Positions 9,340 through 18,413 of a stretch of DNA of 64,000 nucleotides are shown here, in pieces. Where the stretch lies: positions 1,736,001-1,800,000 of the forward strand of contig CALSRM010000003.1 in NCBI GenBank assembly GCA_943788755.1, read 5' to 3'. The notes below the pieces were generated by a model. It did no database searches. It saw only the letters and a program-made list of their open reading frames with translations, and was not told the origin of the DNA. Within the stretch, counting starts at the first letter, position 1; every line of letters starts with the position of its first letter. Source of the stretch: an uncultured Flavobacteriales bacterium (GTDB taxonomy: Bacteria; Bacteroidota; Bacteroidia; Flavobacteriales_D; Parvicellaceae). The translations under genes and the position numbers were made by a program.

Positions 9340-10314
9340 ATGGAAACAGCGCAACAAAACATGGAAGCAATTACAAGTACGGATTTTAATTTCGAAGGTC
9401 AAAAAAACGTTTATCACGGAAAAGTAAGAGATGTCTATAATGTCAATGATGATTTGATGGTGATGATAGTAAGTGATAGAATATCAGCATTTGACGTGGT
9501 ATTGCCCGAAGGAATACCTTATAAAGGACAAGTGTTGAATCAATTGGCTGCGAAGTTTTTAAAAGAGACAGAAGATATCGTTCCGAATTGGGTTATTTCA
9601 ACTCCAGACCCGAACGTAACTATTGGACACAATTGTGAGCCTTATAAGGTTGAAATGGTTATCAGAGGTTATTTGACTGGTCATGCTTGGAGAACTTACA
9701 AAAGTGGAGAAAGAATGTTGTGCGGTGTTCAAATGCCAGATGGAATGAAGGAGCACCAAAAGTTTGCTGAGCCAATTCTAACACCCTCCACAAAAGCTGA
9801 TTTCGGAGAACATGATGAAGATATTTCTAGAGAAGAGATTCTTTCACGAGGAATTGTTGCTGAAGATGAGTATGTTAAGTTAGAAAAGTATACTAGAGCT
9901 ATATTTCAAAGAGGAACCGAAATTGCTGCAGAACAGGGGTTAATTTTAGTTGATACTAAATATGAATTTGGAAAAAAAGAAGGTAAAATCTACTTGATTG
10001 ATGAAATTCATACACCAGATTCATCTCGTTATTTCTACTCAGAAGGATATCAAGAAAGACAAGATAATGATGAGCAGCAAAAACAACTTTCTAAAGAGTT
10101 TGTACGAGAGTGGTTAATGGCAGGTGGTTTTCACGGTAAGGAAGGGCAGCAAGTTCCAGAAATGACTGCTGAGTTTGTGAGTTCTGTAACTGATAGATAC
10201 ATTGAGTTGTTTGAAAAAGTTTCGGGAGAAACTTTTAACAAAGATACCAGTGGAGATGTTATGGGTAGAATCGATAAAAATGTTTCTGCATTTTTAAAAG
10301 AATACTATTCTTAG
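9340..10314 (+). CDS. purC: Phosphoribosylaminoimidazole-succinocarboxamide synthase
   Basis: 324 residues from ATG 9340; a TTG at 9310 and an ATG at 9361 are alternatives. SAICAR synthase motifs: '[11 protein letters not shown]' near the start, '[19 protein letters not shown]', 'RGYLTGHAW' and '[14 protein letters not shown]'. The enzyme joins CAIR and aspartate with ATP in purine synthesis. Bacteroidota forms are longer than the 240-residue E. coli type, as here. A terminator follows. Confidence 0.97.
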   Translation: METAQQNMEAITSTDFNFEGQKNVYHGKVRDVYNVNDDLMVMIVSDRISAFDVVLPEGIPYKGQVLNQLAAKFLKETEDIVPNWVISTPDPNVTIGHNCEPYKVEMVIRGYLTGHAWRTYKSGERMLCGVQMPDGMKEHQKFAEPILTPSTKADFGEHDEDISREEILSRGIVAEDEYVKLEKYTRAIFQRGTEIAAEQGLILVDTKYEFGKKEGKIYLIDEIHTPDSSRYFYSEGYQERQDNDEQQKQLSKEFVREWLMAGGFHGKEGQQVPEMTAEFVSSVTDRYIELFEKVSGETFNKDTSGDVMGRIDKNVSAFLKEYYS

Positions 10315-10336
10315 AAGAATAAACCTATATTGTATT

Positions 10337-10374
10337 AAGCCTAGCTTACCAATGCGTATGTTAGGCTTTTTTTA
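10337..10374 (+). terminator. Terminator between purC and hutI
   Basis: Inverted repeat aagccta/taggctt with an 18-base loop and a run of T. It sits in the convergent gap and ends purC; its last bases overlap the hutI stop. Confidence 0.75.
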
Positions 10375-11616
10375 TTGAACTTCTCCATTTAAGATAACTG
10401 TCTCAATCAGATTACTGCCAAAGCTATACGGTAAAAAGGCATAAGAGTTAATTTCTTTGGTGATAAAAAGATTCGCTTTTTTTCCAATTTCTATACTGCC
10501 TAATTTTTCGCTAACTCCCATTGCGTAAGCAGAATTTATTGTTGCTGCGTTAATAGCTTGTTCTGGTGTCAATTTCATTTTAATGCAAGCTAAGGAGACA
10601 ACAAAATTCATGTTTCCAGATGGGGTGGAACCGGGGTTGTAGTCACTTGCCAAAGCTATCGGTAAATTGTTATCAATTAATTCCTTTGCGGGAGCATAAG
10701 GAATTCCTAAAAAGAAAGAACAGGAAGGGAGTAAAGTTGGCATGGTTTCGGATTTTTTTAGCGCTTCAATATCTTCTTTATTTACGACTTCCAGATGGTC
10801 AACAGAAAGTGCATTATTGTTAATTCCAGTTTGAATGCCTCCAATTGTAGTAAATTGATTTACGTGAATTTTAGGTGTTAGTCCGATCGCTATGCCGGCC
10901 TTTAATATGCGGTCGGTTTCTTCTGGTGTGTAATAATTAGTCTCGCAAAATACATCTATGTATTCAGCTAAACCCTCGCTTTTTATAAGTGGAATTATTT
11001 CATTGATTATCAATTCTATATACTTGTTTCTATCGGCTTTATATTCTTTGGGTATTGCATGAGCCCCAAGAAAATTTGCCTTTATTGTTAACGGCGAATT
11101 TTGTTTCAGTCTTTTAATGACACGGAGCATTTTTAATTCTGCTTCAACCGTTAAGCCGTACCCACTTTTTATCTCAACTGCTCCGGTACCTAATTTTATG
11201 ATTTCACGAATCCTGATCATTGCAGAGTCGTATAAATCGTCTTCTGAAGTCTCTTGAAGTTTTTCAGCAGAGTTTAAAATACCACCTCCTTTTAGTGCAA
11301 TTTCTTCGTATGTTAATCCATTAATTCGATCAACAAATTCCTCGTCTCTGGGAGCGGCAAAAACAAGGTGTGTATGTGAGTCGCACCAACTTGGGAATAC
11401 TAGTTTATTTTTGGCGTCAATAACAGTGGAATTATCATTTTCTATTGTAGTTAAATCAGTCATTTCTCCAAATGATTCAATCAACCCATTTTCAATAATT
11501 ACAAAGGCATTTTTAATAGTAGAAAGTTGGTTCATTTCTGCTCCTTTTTTCAGTAAAATACCGGATTGTGATATTCCAACTAGTTCTTTTATGTTTTGAA
11601 TAGTAATTTTTGACAT
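10372..11616 (-). CDS. hutI: Imidazolonepropionase
   Basis: 414 residues, amidohydrolase superfamily. The metal site begins with DSHTH (His81, His83), followed by 'VEIKSGYGL' and 'DHLEVVNKEDIEAL', and 'ALASDYNPGSTPS' supplies the metal-binding Asp. The enzyme opens the imidazolone ring in histidine degradation (hutH-hutU-hutI). No other hut gene is in the window, so the gene stands alone here. Confidence 0.95.
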   Translation of the reverse strand: MSKITIQNIKELVGISQSGILLKKGAEMNQLSTIKNAFVIIENGLIESFGEMTDLTTIENDNSTVIDAKNKLVFPSWCDSHTHLVFAAPRDEEFVDRINGLTYEEIALKGGGILNSAEKLQETSEDDLYDSAMIRIREIIKLGTGAVEIKSGYGLTVEAELKMLRVIKRLKQNSPLTIKANFLGAHAIPKEYKADRNKYIELIINEIIPLIKSEGLAEYIDVFCETNYYTPEETDRILKAGIAIGLTPKIHVNQFTTIGGIQTGINNNALSVDHLEVVNKEDIEALKKSETMPTLLPSCSFFLGIPYAPAKELIDNNLPIALASDYNPGSTPSGNMNFVVSLACIKMKLTPEQAINAATINSAYAMGVSEKLGSIEIGKKANLFITKEINSYAFLPYSFGSNLIETVILNGEVQ

Positions 11617-11751
11617 CCGTCTAAGTAATTAGTGTTTCACAAAAATAACAACAAAGATTGTTCAATTAATGAATTTATAAAAATATAACTTATATTCGAA
11701 ACTAAATTTTGAGCTTACTCGTTTTAATGGATGTAATTTGTATTTTAAGGA

Positions 11752-12123
11752 ATGGATAATATATTTATAGAGCAAACATCTAAAACTCCTAGAGTCGATT
11801 TTAATGCGCAGACGGGGTTTTTACATTTAGCGGGAATTTCGATTCCAGAAAACACTGTTGGTTTTTATCGTACTCTTATTTATTGGATAAATGAATATGC
11901 ACTGAACCCGCTGCCAGAAACAACTTTAGTTCTTAAGTTAGAGTATTTTAATACAAGTAGTTCAGTGGTTTTACTAGATATGTTTAAAATACTATCTAAA
12001 ATAGAAGGAGCCAAGGTTGATTGGTATTACGAAAGTGATGATGTGGAAATGGAGGAAGTTGGTAAAGATTATGCAAATATGATTAATCTTCCATTTAAGC
12101 TTATTGCAGTCGATGTTTTTTAG
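11752..12123 (+). CDS. SiaC-like regulatory phosphoprotein (DUF1987)
   Basis: 123 residues matching the DUF1987/SiaC family: 'TPRVDFNAQTGFLHLAGIS' near the start and 'KLEYFNTSSSVVLLDMF' at 62-78. In Pseudomonas aeruginosa SiaC is phosphorylated at Thr68 by SiaB, dephosphorylated by the PP2C-type SiaA, and controls the diguanylate cyclase SiaD. Here a Thr stands at residue 68 in NTSSS. The next gene, 139 bases downstream on the same strand, encodes a SpoIIE/PP2C phosphatase, which supports a Sia-type switch. No SiaB or SiaD is seen nearby. Confidence 0.85.
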   Translation: MDNIFIEQTSKTPRVDFNAQTGFLHLAGISIPENTVGFYRTLIYWINEYALNPLPETTLVLKLEYFNTSSSVVLLDMFKILSKIEGAKVDWYYESDDVEMEEVGKDYANMINLPFKLIAVDVF

Positions 12124-12262
12124 TAATTAGTTTATTGAGTTTTCTGTACTTTATTAGATTAAAAATAATTTTCAAAACACTATATTTATTGTCTTCGTTT
12201 TGGTATATTTCGAACAATATATTTTAATTGTGTTTAAATAAAGCCGAATATCAATTATAAGA

Positions 12263-14914
12263 ATGCAAAGGGGAGTAATATTTATTTTATTTTTTATAAC
12301 GGTTGTGGTTTTTCAAGCCCAAGACTATGGTTTCTTGCTCGAATCCCAAGAGTATAAGTTGGATGAATTTGATCAAAATGTTGGTTTAAATAATCCTTTT
12401 GTTAATACAATAAATCAAGCAGATAATGGGAGCTTGTTAGTTGGTACTAAAGAAGGTATAGGTGTGTTTGATGGGGAAACTTTCGAAATGTATTATACGG
12501 ATGATCATTTAGCTGAAAACTCGGTTTCTTCAAGTTTTAAGGATGATATCGGTAATATTTGGTACGGACATCAATCAGGAGGAGTAAGTATATATGATGG
12601 AGTTAGTTTTGATTTAGTTCATCCAGGAGGAGGTATTAATAGTGTAATAATCGATATTGATCAAGACGACAAAGGATTGATTTGGTTTGCAGCAAAAGAT
12701 TTTGGACTTTTTAATGTCAACGAAAAAGGTAAATGTGAATTTTTTAATAATCAATTTGAAGGTCAATATTTGCATTCATTAATGATTACCAAGGATGGGT
12801 CTTTTTTCGTAGGAACAGATGCGGGAGTTGATGTCTATAAGTACTATCCAGAGGAGGGAGTTCTCAGTAAAGTTCAGCATATTAGTGGTATTCCAAGAGA
12901 TCAAGTGGCTGGAATTATCGAAATTGAATTAGGAAAGATTGTTGTGTCGACTTTTACTTCTGGTTTGTATTTGATAGAGAAGGAGAATGATGTTTTTTTA
13001 ACTTCTAAAATTGAATTTTCAAATTTTGAAGACGACATATTAATCAAAGATGTTAAAGAGTTTGGAGATGCTATTTGGATTAGTACTCTGCGTTCAGGAT
13101 TACTAAAATGCAAATGGAATAAGACGGAGTTTTTGGTGGTGGAAAGCTATCATTCAAAAAGTGGATTACGAACAGATGCTGTTAACACAATGTTTATTGA
13201 TCGTGAAGGTACTTTGTGGATAGGAACTTTTGGAGAGGGACTTGCATCTAAAGGTGGTAATTTGTTTACTTTTTATTTTGCTAATCCTAAAGGGCTTTAC
13301 AAGGTGAAGAGTATTCTTGCAAACAAGAATGAAATTTGGGTTGCAAATACAGGTGTAATATCTGTTCGGAATAAACATACACTAAAAGAATTAAAACATT
13401 TTAATGAAGAAAATGGATTACCTGAGGATGTAATAACAGCGATGCATTTTACTGAAGACTCAACTCTTTTTATCGGTACGGAACATAAAGGAATATATCG
13501 GTACGTTTCCGAGACAAATTCGTTTAAAGAAATATTACTTTCGGGAGATGATTTGTCATTAACAATAACAAGTTTAACATCACGCGAAAATCAGCTTTGG
13601 ATAGGTACTTTAAATGGTGTTTTTAAGATGAACGTAAAAACAGAGGGTATTGTAAGTTATAATGTTTCTTCTGGCCTTTCTCATAACTCTGTGGGAGATA
13701 TTTTAATAACAAAAACGGGGGATGTTTTTATCGGTACCAGAAGTGCATTTTTAAACAAGTTTAATGATGGTATTTTCGAAAAAATCAGATTAACACCGGA
13801 ATATGATATTGTAACTGCAAATAAATTAATTGAATCGAGCGATGGTGCTATTTGGATTAGTACTTCGGATAATGGCGTATTTAGAGTTGGTGAAAACATT
13901 CTCAATATATCTGTTCTTGATGGTTTAGCATCGAATTATTGCTATGGGATCGAACAAGATGTAAAAGGCAGAATGTGGGTTATGCATAACGGAGGTCTTA
14001 GTAGGGTAGTGTTTGATGTTGATTCTAAAGGCTTTAGGATTGAACTTTATGGAGCCAAATATGGAATGAGCAAAAGGTTTTTAAGGAATTCAATATCTAA
14101 ATTTAATAATCAGCTATGGTTTGGTTCGGAAAATGGAGCAGTTCTTTACAATGCTAATGAAGATAAGCAAAATAAGGTTCCTCCAATAACAAGCTTTTCT
14201 GAAATTACGATAAATGAAATAGAGTATGATTCAAATGAGGATATAATTTTGCCATATGGCGAGTATGATATCTTTATTGACTTTAAAGGGGTTAGTCTAA
14301 AAAAGCCAGAAATGGTGACCTATCAATTTGTGTTGGAGGGGCACCAAAGTAAATGGTCAGAGAATTCTGTTATTAATGTAGCTAAATATCATAAGGTGTA
14401 TGATGGCGATTATACTTTTAAAGTCCGATCATATAATGCAGATGGGATAGTTGGAGACACTATAACAATTAAGGTTATTATTGCAAAACCCTTTTGGAAA
14501 GAGTGGTGGTTTATTATTGCATCAGGCGTGGCTTTAATTTTTATAATAGCTTTTATTGTAAAAATGAGAGAACGCAGTCATTTACGCTATCAAAAAGAAT
14601 TGGAACATCAATTAGCGTTAAGAACAAAAGAGGTTGTCCATCAAAAAGAAGAGATTGAGGAGATAAATAAAGACATAACGGATAGTATTAATTATGCTAA
14701 ACGAATTCAAACAGCAATTTTGCCGGAAGAAGATGAGTTTGATAAGATGTTTCCGAAAAACTTTGTGATTTATAAACCAAAGGATATTGTTAGCGGTGAT
14801 TTTTATTGGGCCAGAAAGTTTAATAATCTTCAATTAATAGTTTGTGCCGATTGCACAGGTCATGGTGTTCCTGGAGGGTTTTATGAGTATGATTGGAATG
14901 ATGCTATTGTATGA
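12263..14914 (+). CDS. Propeller/Y_Y_Y sensor with SpoIIE phosphatase, N-terminal part (frameshifted)
   Basis: 883 residues in this frame. Signal peptide (about 1-20), then two-component-regulator propeller repeats (GNIWYGHQSGG, GTLWIGTFGEGL, QLWIGTLNGVF and others), a Y_Y_Y-like domain around 650-740, one membrane span near 750-772, a coiled coil, and the start of a PP2C/SpoIIE domain (ADCTGHGVPGG). After GGA GGG TTT T the frame changes and runs into ten unrelated residues. The rest of the phosphatase continues in another frame at 14883. Probably a periplasmic sensor controlling a cytoplasmic phosphatase that acts on the SiaC-like protein upstream. Confidence 0.85.
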   Translation: MQRGVIFILFFITVVVFQAQDYGFLLESQEYKLDEFDQNVGLNNPFVNTINQADNGSLLVGTKEGIGVFDGETFEMYYTDDHLAENSVSSSFKDDIGNIWYGHQSGGVSIYDGVSFDLVHPGGGINSVIIDIDQDDKGLIWFAAKDFGLFNVNEKGKCEFFNNQFEGQYLHSLMITKDGSFFVGTDAGVDVYKYYPEEGVLSKVQHISGIPRDQVAGIIEIELGKIVVSTFTSGLYLIEKENDVFLTSKIEFSNFEDDILIKDVKEFGDAIWISTLRSGLLKCKWNKTEFLVVESYHSKSGLRTDAVNTMFIDREGTLWIGTFGEGLASKGGNLFTFYFANPKGLYKVKSILANKNEIWVANTGVISVRNKHTLKELKHFNEENGLPEDVITAMHFTEDSTLFIGTEHKGIYRYVSETNSFKEILLSGDDLSLTITSLTSRENQLWIGTLNGVFKMNVKTEGIVSYNVSSGLSHNSVGDILITKTGDVFIGTRSAFLNKFNDGIFEKIRLTPEYDIVTANKLIESSDGAIWISTSDNGVFRVGENILNISVLDGLASNYCYGIEQDVKGRMWVMHNGGLSRVVFDVDSKGFRIELYGAKYGMSKRFLRNSISKFNNQLWFGSENGAVLYNANEDKQNKVPPITSFSEITINEIEYDSNEDIILPYGEYDIFIDFKGVSLKKPEMVTYQFVLEGHQSKWSENSVINVAKYHKVYDGDYTFKVRSYNADGIVGDTITIKVIIAKPFWKEWWFIIASGVALIFIIAFIVKMRERSHLRYQKELEHQLALRTKEVVHQKEEIEEINKDITDSINYAKRIQTAILPEEDEFDKMFPKNFVIYKPKDIVSGDFYWARKFNNLQLIVCADCTGHGVPGGFYEYDWNDAIV

Positions 14915-15425
14915 ATCTTGCGTTTTGAAAAACATATTAGACCCTGGAGAGATATTAAAGGATATGGATAATAGCTTGAAGGAAATCCTTCGACAAAATG
15001 ATGATTTTGAATCTAACAAAGATGGTATGGATATATCCCTTTGTTTGGTTGATGTAGATTCAAATAAGATGTATACAGCTGGTGCAATGCGTCCAATCTA
15101 CGTTTACCGACAGGGTATGCAACATATTATAAAAGGGGATCGTTTTTCATTAGGAGGAACCATTGTAAAAAATAAGGTTTTTAATACGCGAGAATATGAT
15201 TTGATGAAAGATGATTTGGTCTATATGTTTAGTGATGGGTATGCAGATCAATTTGGAGGTCCTAACAGAAGGAAAATGAAAGTACTGAAATTAAACGAAC
15301 TCTTAGATCAAGTTTCTCAATTAGATATATCAAAACAAGGTAAAGAGATTGATTCCTTTTTTGAAAGTTGGAAAGGTGATACACCTCAAATGGATGATGT
15401 GCTATTAATTGGTTTTCAATATTAA
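14883..15425 (+). CDS. SpoIIE phosphatase, C-terminal part of the same gene
   Basis: From ATG 14883 the frame reads MSMIGMMLLYES, the normal continuation of SpoIIE phosphatases after GHGVPGAF, then 'SLCLVDVDSNKMYTAGAMRPIY', 'GGTIV' and the metal-site region 'MFSDGYADQFGG'. The terminal 'DDVLLIGFQY' is the usual end. Removing one T from the TTTT at 14879-14882 fuses it to the upstream ORF into one protein of about 1054 residues. I do not think this is an independent gene; whether it is expressed depends on that extra base being real. Confidence 0.8.
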   Translation: MSMIGMMLLYESCVLKNILDPGEILKDMDNSLKEILRQNDDFESNKDGMDISLCLVDVDSNKMYTAGAMRPIYVYRQGMQHIIKGDRFSLGGTIVKNKVFNTREYDLMKDDLVYMFSDGYADQFGGPNRRKMKVLKLNELLDQVSQLDISKQGKEIDSFFESWKGDTPQMDDVLLIGFQY

Positions 15426-15508
15426 GTATTACGGTTGTATAGAAAATAAAAAACGCCTTTCAATCGGATTGTTATCGGAAGAAAAGCTTTTTTTTTGGTT
15501 AGGTAGTT

Positions 15509-18073
15509 TTATTTTTCTTCTGAAGACGTAGATTCATCTTCCTTTGTTTTCTTTGGAGCTTTCTTTTTCTTTCCTGTTTTAATTAGGATTTCACTCTTTT
15601 TTACATCTAAGTCAACATTTATTATATCTCCCTCACTTAAGTTTGATTGTATTATCTCTTCCGCTAAAGGATCTTCAAGGTATTTTTGAATTGCTCTTTT
15701 CAATGGTCTTGCTCCATATTTAGCATCAAAACCTTTGTCAGCAATATAATCTTTTGCTTTTTCAGATAATTTAATAGAGAAACCAAGTTCTTCGACTCTT
15801 ACAAATAACCTTTTAAGTTCGATGTCAATTATTAGATGAATATCTTCCTTTGTTAATGAGTTAAACAATACAACATCATCTATTCGATTCAAAAATTCCG
15901 GAGCAAACGCTTTCTTTAAAGCAGTTTGAATAACAAATTTCTGATTGTCATCTTTGCCTTCTTCTTGTGCTCTTGTTCCAAATCCAACACCTGTTCCAAA
16001 ATCTTGCAATTGCCTTGATCCAATGTTAGATGTCATAATTATAATAGTGTTACGGAAATCAATTTTTCTCCCCAAGCTATCAGTTAACTGACCATCGTCT
16101 AGTGCTTGCAATAATAGATTAAACACATCAGGATGTGCTTTTTCTATTTCATCTAATAATATAATGGAATACGGTTTTCTTCTTACTTTTTCAGTCAGTT
16201 GACCACCTTCTTCATATCCAACATAGCCCGGAGGTGCTCCAATCAATCTAGAAACAGCAAACTTCTCCATGTATTCACTCATGTCAATTCTGATTAGAGC
16301 TTCTTCACTATCAAACATATTTTTAGCCAATACTTTACATAGCTGGGTTTTTCCTACACCGGTTGGACCTAAAAAGATAAATGTGCCAATTGGTTTGTTT
16401 GGGTCTTTTAATCCGGCTCTATTGCGCTGAATAGCTTTAACTACTTTTTTAATTGCTTCGTCTTGTCCAATAACTGAACCTTGGATAGCTTCTCCCATTT
16501 TGACTAAGCGGCCACTTTCTTTTTCAGCTACTCTCTGAACAGGGATGCCCGTCATCATAGCTACAACTTCTGCAACATGCTCTTCAGTTACAGTTTCTTT
16601 ATGGGACTTGCTGTGCTCTTCCCATTTTTTCTTAGCTGCATCTAATTCGTTGTTTAATTTTCTTTCAGTATCTCTTAATCGAGCAGCTTCTTCGTATTGT
16701 TGACTTCTAACAACTTGATTTTTCTCTTCTTTAATATCATCAAGTTTACTCTCAATCTCAATAATCTCCTTAGGAACATTGAGGTTGGTAATATGAACTC
16801 TCGAACCAACTTCATCTAAAGCATCTATAGCTTTGTCTGGTAGGTGTCTGTCAGTAATATAACGCGCGGTTAACTTAACACAAGCTTCTATCGCCTCATC
16901 TGTGTAATCAACATTATGGTGATCTTCGTATTTGTCTTTTATGTTATTTAGAATTGTAATAGTCTCTTCAATATTAGTTGGTTCAACCAATACTTTTTGA
17001 AATCTTCTTTCTAAAGCTCCATCTTTTTCAACGTACTGTCTGTATTCATCCAGAGTAGTAGCACCAATACATTGCAGTTCTCCCCTTGCTAAAGCTGGTT
17101 TAAACATGTTAGAAGCATCTAAGCTTCCAGAAGCTCCGCCAGCACCAATAATAGTGTGAATCTCATCAATGAAAAGAACGATTTCTGGTGACTTCTCTAG
17201 TTCATTCATCACTGCTTTCATTCTCTCTTCAAACTGACCTCTGTATTTTGTTCCAGCAACTAAAGATGCTAAATCAAGGGAGACAATTCTTTTATTAAAC
17301 AAAACACGTGATACTTTTCTTTGAACAATTCTAAGAGCTAGTCCTTCAGCGATAGCTGATTTGCCAACTCCAGGTTCACCAATAAGTATAGGGTTGTTTT
17401 TCTTTCTTCTACTTAAAATTTGTGATACTCTTTCTATTTCAGCTTGACGACCAACTATAGGATCTAATTTCCCTTCTTCCGCAAATTTTGTTAAATCTCT
17501 TCCGAAATTATCTAAAACAGGTGTCTTAGATTTTGAGTCGGAAGGCTTTCTCGTAGTGCCTCCTGAAGAAAAATTTTCTTCATGTTCATCATCAGCAGGA
17601 CTTCCTGGTAGTTCTGCTTTTGGATTTTGATATCCTTGTTCCATCATTAGTTCCAATTCGTCTTTTACGAGTGTATAGTCTATTTTAAACTTATTTAATG
17701 TTTGTGCCGCAACGTTGTCTTCTTCTTTCAGAATAGAAAGTAATAAATGCTCCGTACCTATCATATTACTCTTAAATAATTTTGCTTCCAAATAGGTTAT
17801 TTTCAGAACTTTCTCAGCTTGTTTGATTAATGGAATGTTGTTCGTATCTATCTGTTTACTATTTCCATTTTCCAGATTACTTTCCAAAACTTTCCTTAGT
17901 TCCTTTAAGTCAATGTTGGAGTTTTCAATAATTTTAACAGCAACACCATCACCTTCTCTTATTATTCCAAGTAGCAAATGTTCAACGCCAATATAGTCAT
18001 GCCCAAGTCTCAAAGCTTCCTCTCTACTGAAACTTATTACGTCTTTTACTCTCGGAGAAAACTTCGCTTCCAT
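15509..18073 (-). CDS. clpC: ATP-dependent Clp protease ATP-binding subunit ClpC
   Basis: 854 residues. Clp_N repeat domain (1-145), first AAA+ module with GEPGVGKSA near 228, a UVR-like segment ([13 protein letters not shown] near 462), second AAA+ module with GPTGVGKTQ near 572, and the ClpB_D2-small domain. The M-domain is short, which together with the UVR motif separates ClpC from ClpB. The tail is charged ([21 protein letters not shown] region). It unfolds substrates for ClpP. Divergent from gyrA. Confidence 0.95.
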   Translation of the reverse strand: MEAKFSPRVKDVISFSREEALRLGHDYIGVEHLLLGIIREGDGVAVKIIENSNIDLKELRKVLESNLENGNSKQIDTNNIPLIKQAEKVLKITYLEAKLFKSNMIGTEHLLLSILKEEDNVAAQTLNKFKIDYTLVKDELELMMEQGYQNPKAELPGSPADDEHEENFSSGGTTRKPSDSKSKTPVLDNFGRDLTKFAEEGKLDPIVGRQAEIERVSQILSRRKKNNPILIGEPGVGKSAIAEGLALRIVQRKVSRVLFNKRIVSLDLASLVAGTKYRGQFEERMKAVMNELEKSPEIVLFIDEIHTIIGAGGASGSLDASNMFKPALARGELQCIGATTLDEYRQYVEKDGALERRFQKVLVEPTNIEETITILNNIKDKYEDHHNVDYTDEAIEACVKLTARYITDRHLPDKAIDALDEVGSRVHITNLNVPKEIIEIESKLDDIKEEKNQVVRSQQYEEAARLRDTERKLNNELDAAKKKWEEHSKSHKETVTEEHVAEVVAMMTGIPVQRVAEKESGRLVKMGEAIQGSVIGQDEAIKKVVKAIQRNRAGLKDPNKPIGTFIFLGPTGVGKTQLCKVLAKNMFDSEEALIRIDMSEYMEKFAVSRLIGAPPGYVGYEEGGQLTEKVRRKPYSIILLDEIEKAHPDVFNLLLQALDDGQLTDSLGRKIDFRNTIIIMTSNIGSRQLQDFGTGVGFGTRAQEEGKDDNQKFVIQTALKKAFAPEFLNRIDDVVLFNSLTKEDIHLIIDIELKRLFVRVEELGFSIKLSEKAKDYIADKGFDAKYGARPLKRAIQKYLEDPLAEEIIQSNLSEGDIINVDLDVKKSEILIKTGKKKKAPKKTKEDESTSSEEK

Positions 18074-18128
18074 ATCTATCTATCTTTAATTAAAATTTCA
18101 TTCATCAATATCAGTGAATGCAGAGTTA

Positions 18129-18136
18129 CAAAAATA
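18129..18136 (-). promoter_or_regulatory. clpC -7 box
   Basis: Minus-strand TATTTTTG fits TAnnTTTG, 55 bases before the clpC start. The -33 element is not clear. Confidence 0.4.
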
Positions 18137-18382
18137 AGACCAAACATTCGTCTTTTTTTATAAAGAATTATTCAAAAAAGAACATTTCAAAGATAAAAAA
18201 ATCAATTGGAAAATAATTGTCAACAATTAGCTTATTTTTCACAGAATTTTGTTAGCAAGTAGCGATTGTTTTTATGCCTCTATGAATTAAGGATTGATTA
18301 TTTTCGAACCGTATTAAACCAAATGCAGTCCTGACTATTTCAATAGACGTTTTTTATGTAGTTAGGATGCTTTTGAGTTAAA

Positions 18383-18390
18383 TAAATTTG
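18383..18390 (+). promoter_or_regulatory. gyrA -7 box
   Basis: TAAATTTG fits TAnnTTTG, 23 bases before the gyrA ATG. No convincing -33 element. Confidence 0.45.
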
Positions 18391-18413
18391 AATAGTTAGA
18401 TTAAAGAAAATAT

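Larger units (their letters stand above)
18074..18413. other. 340-base divergent promoter region clpC/gyrA
   Basis: No ORF of interest. It is AT-rich and holds one TAnnTTTG-type -7 box for each gene, listed separately. The 150-base middle part has no recognisable element. Confidence 0.6.

Noticed and set aside
15430-15500. Terminator between the SpoIIE gene and clpC
   Set aside because: There is an A-run and a T-run with partial complementarity, but the stem has several mismatches, so I did not list it.
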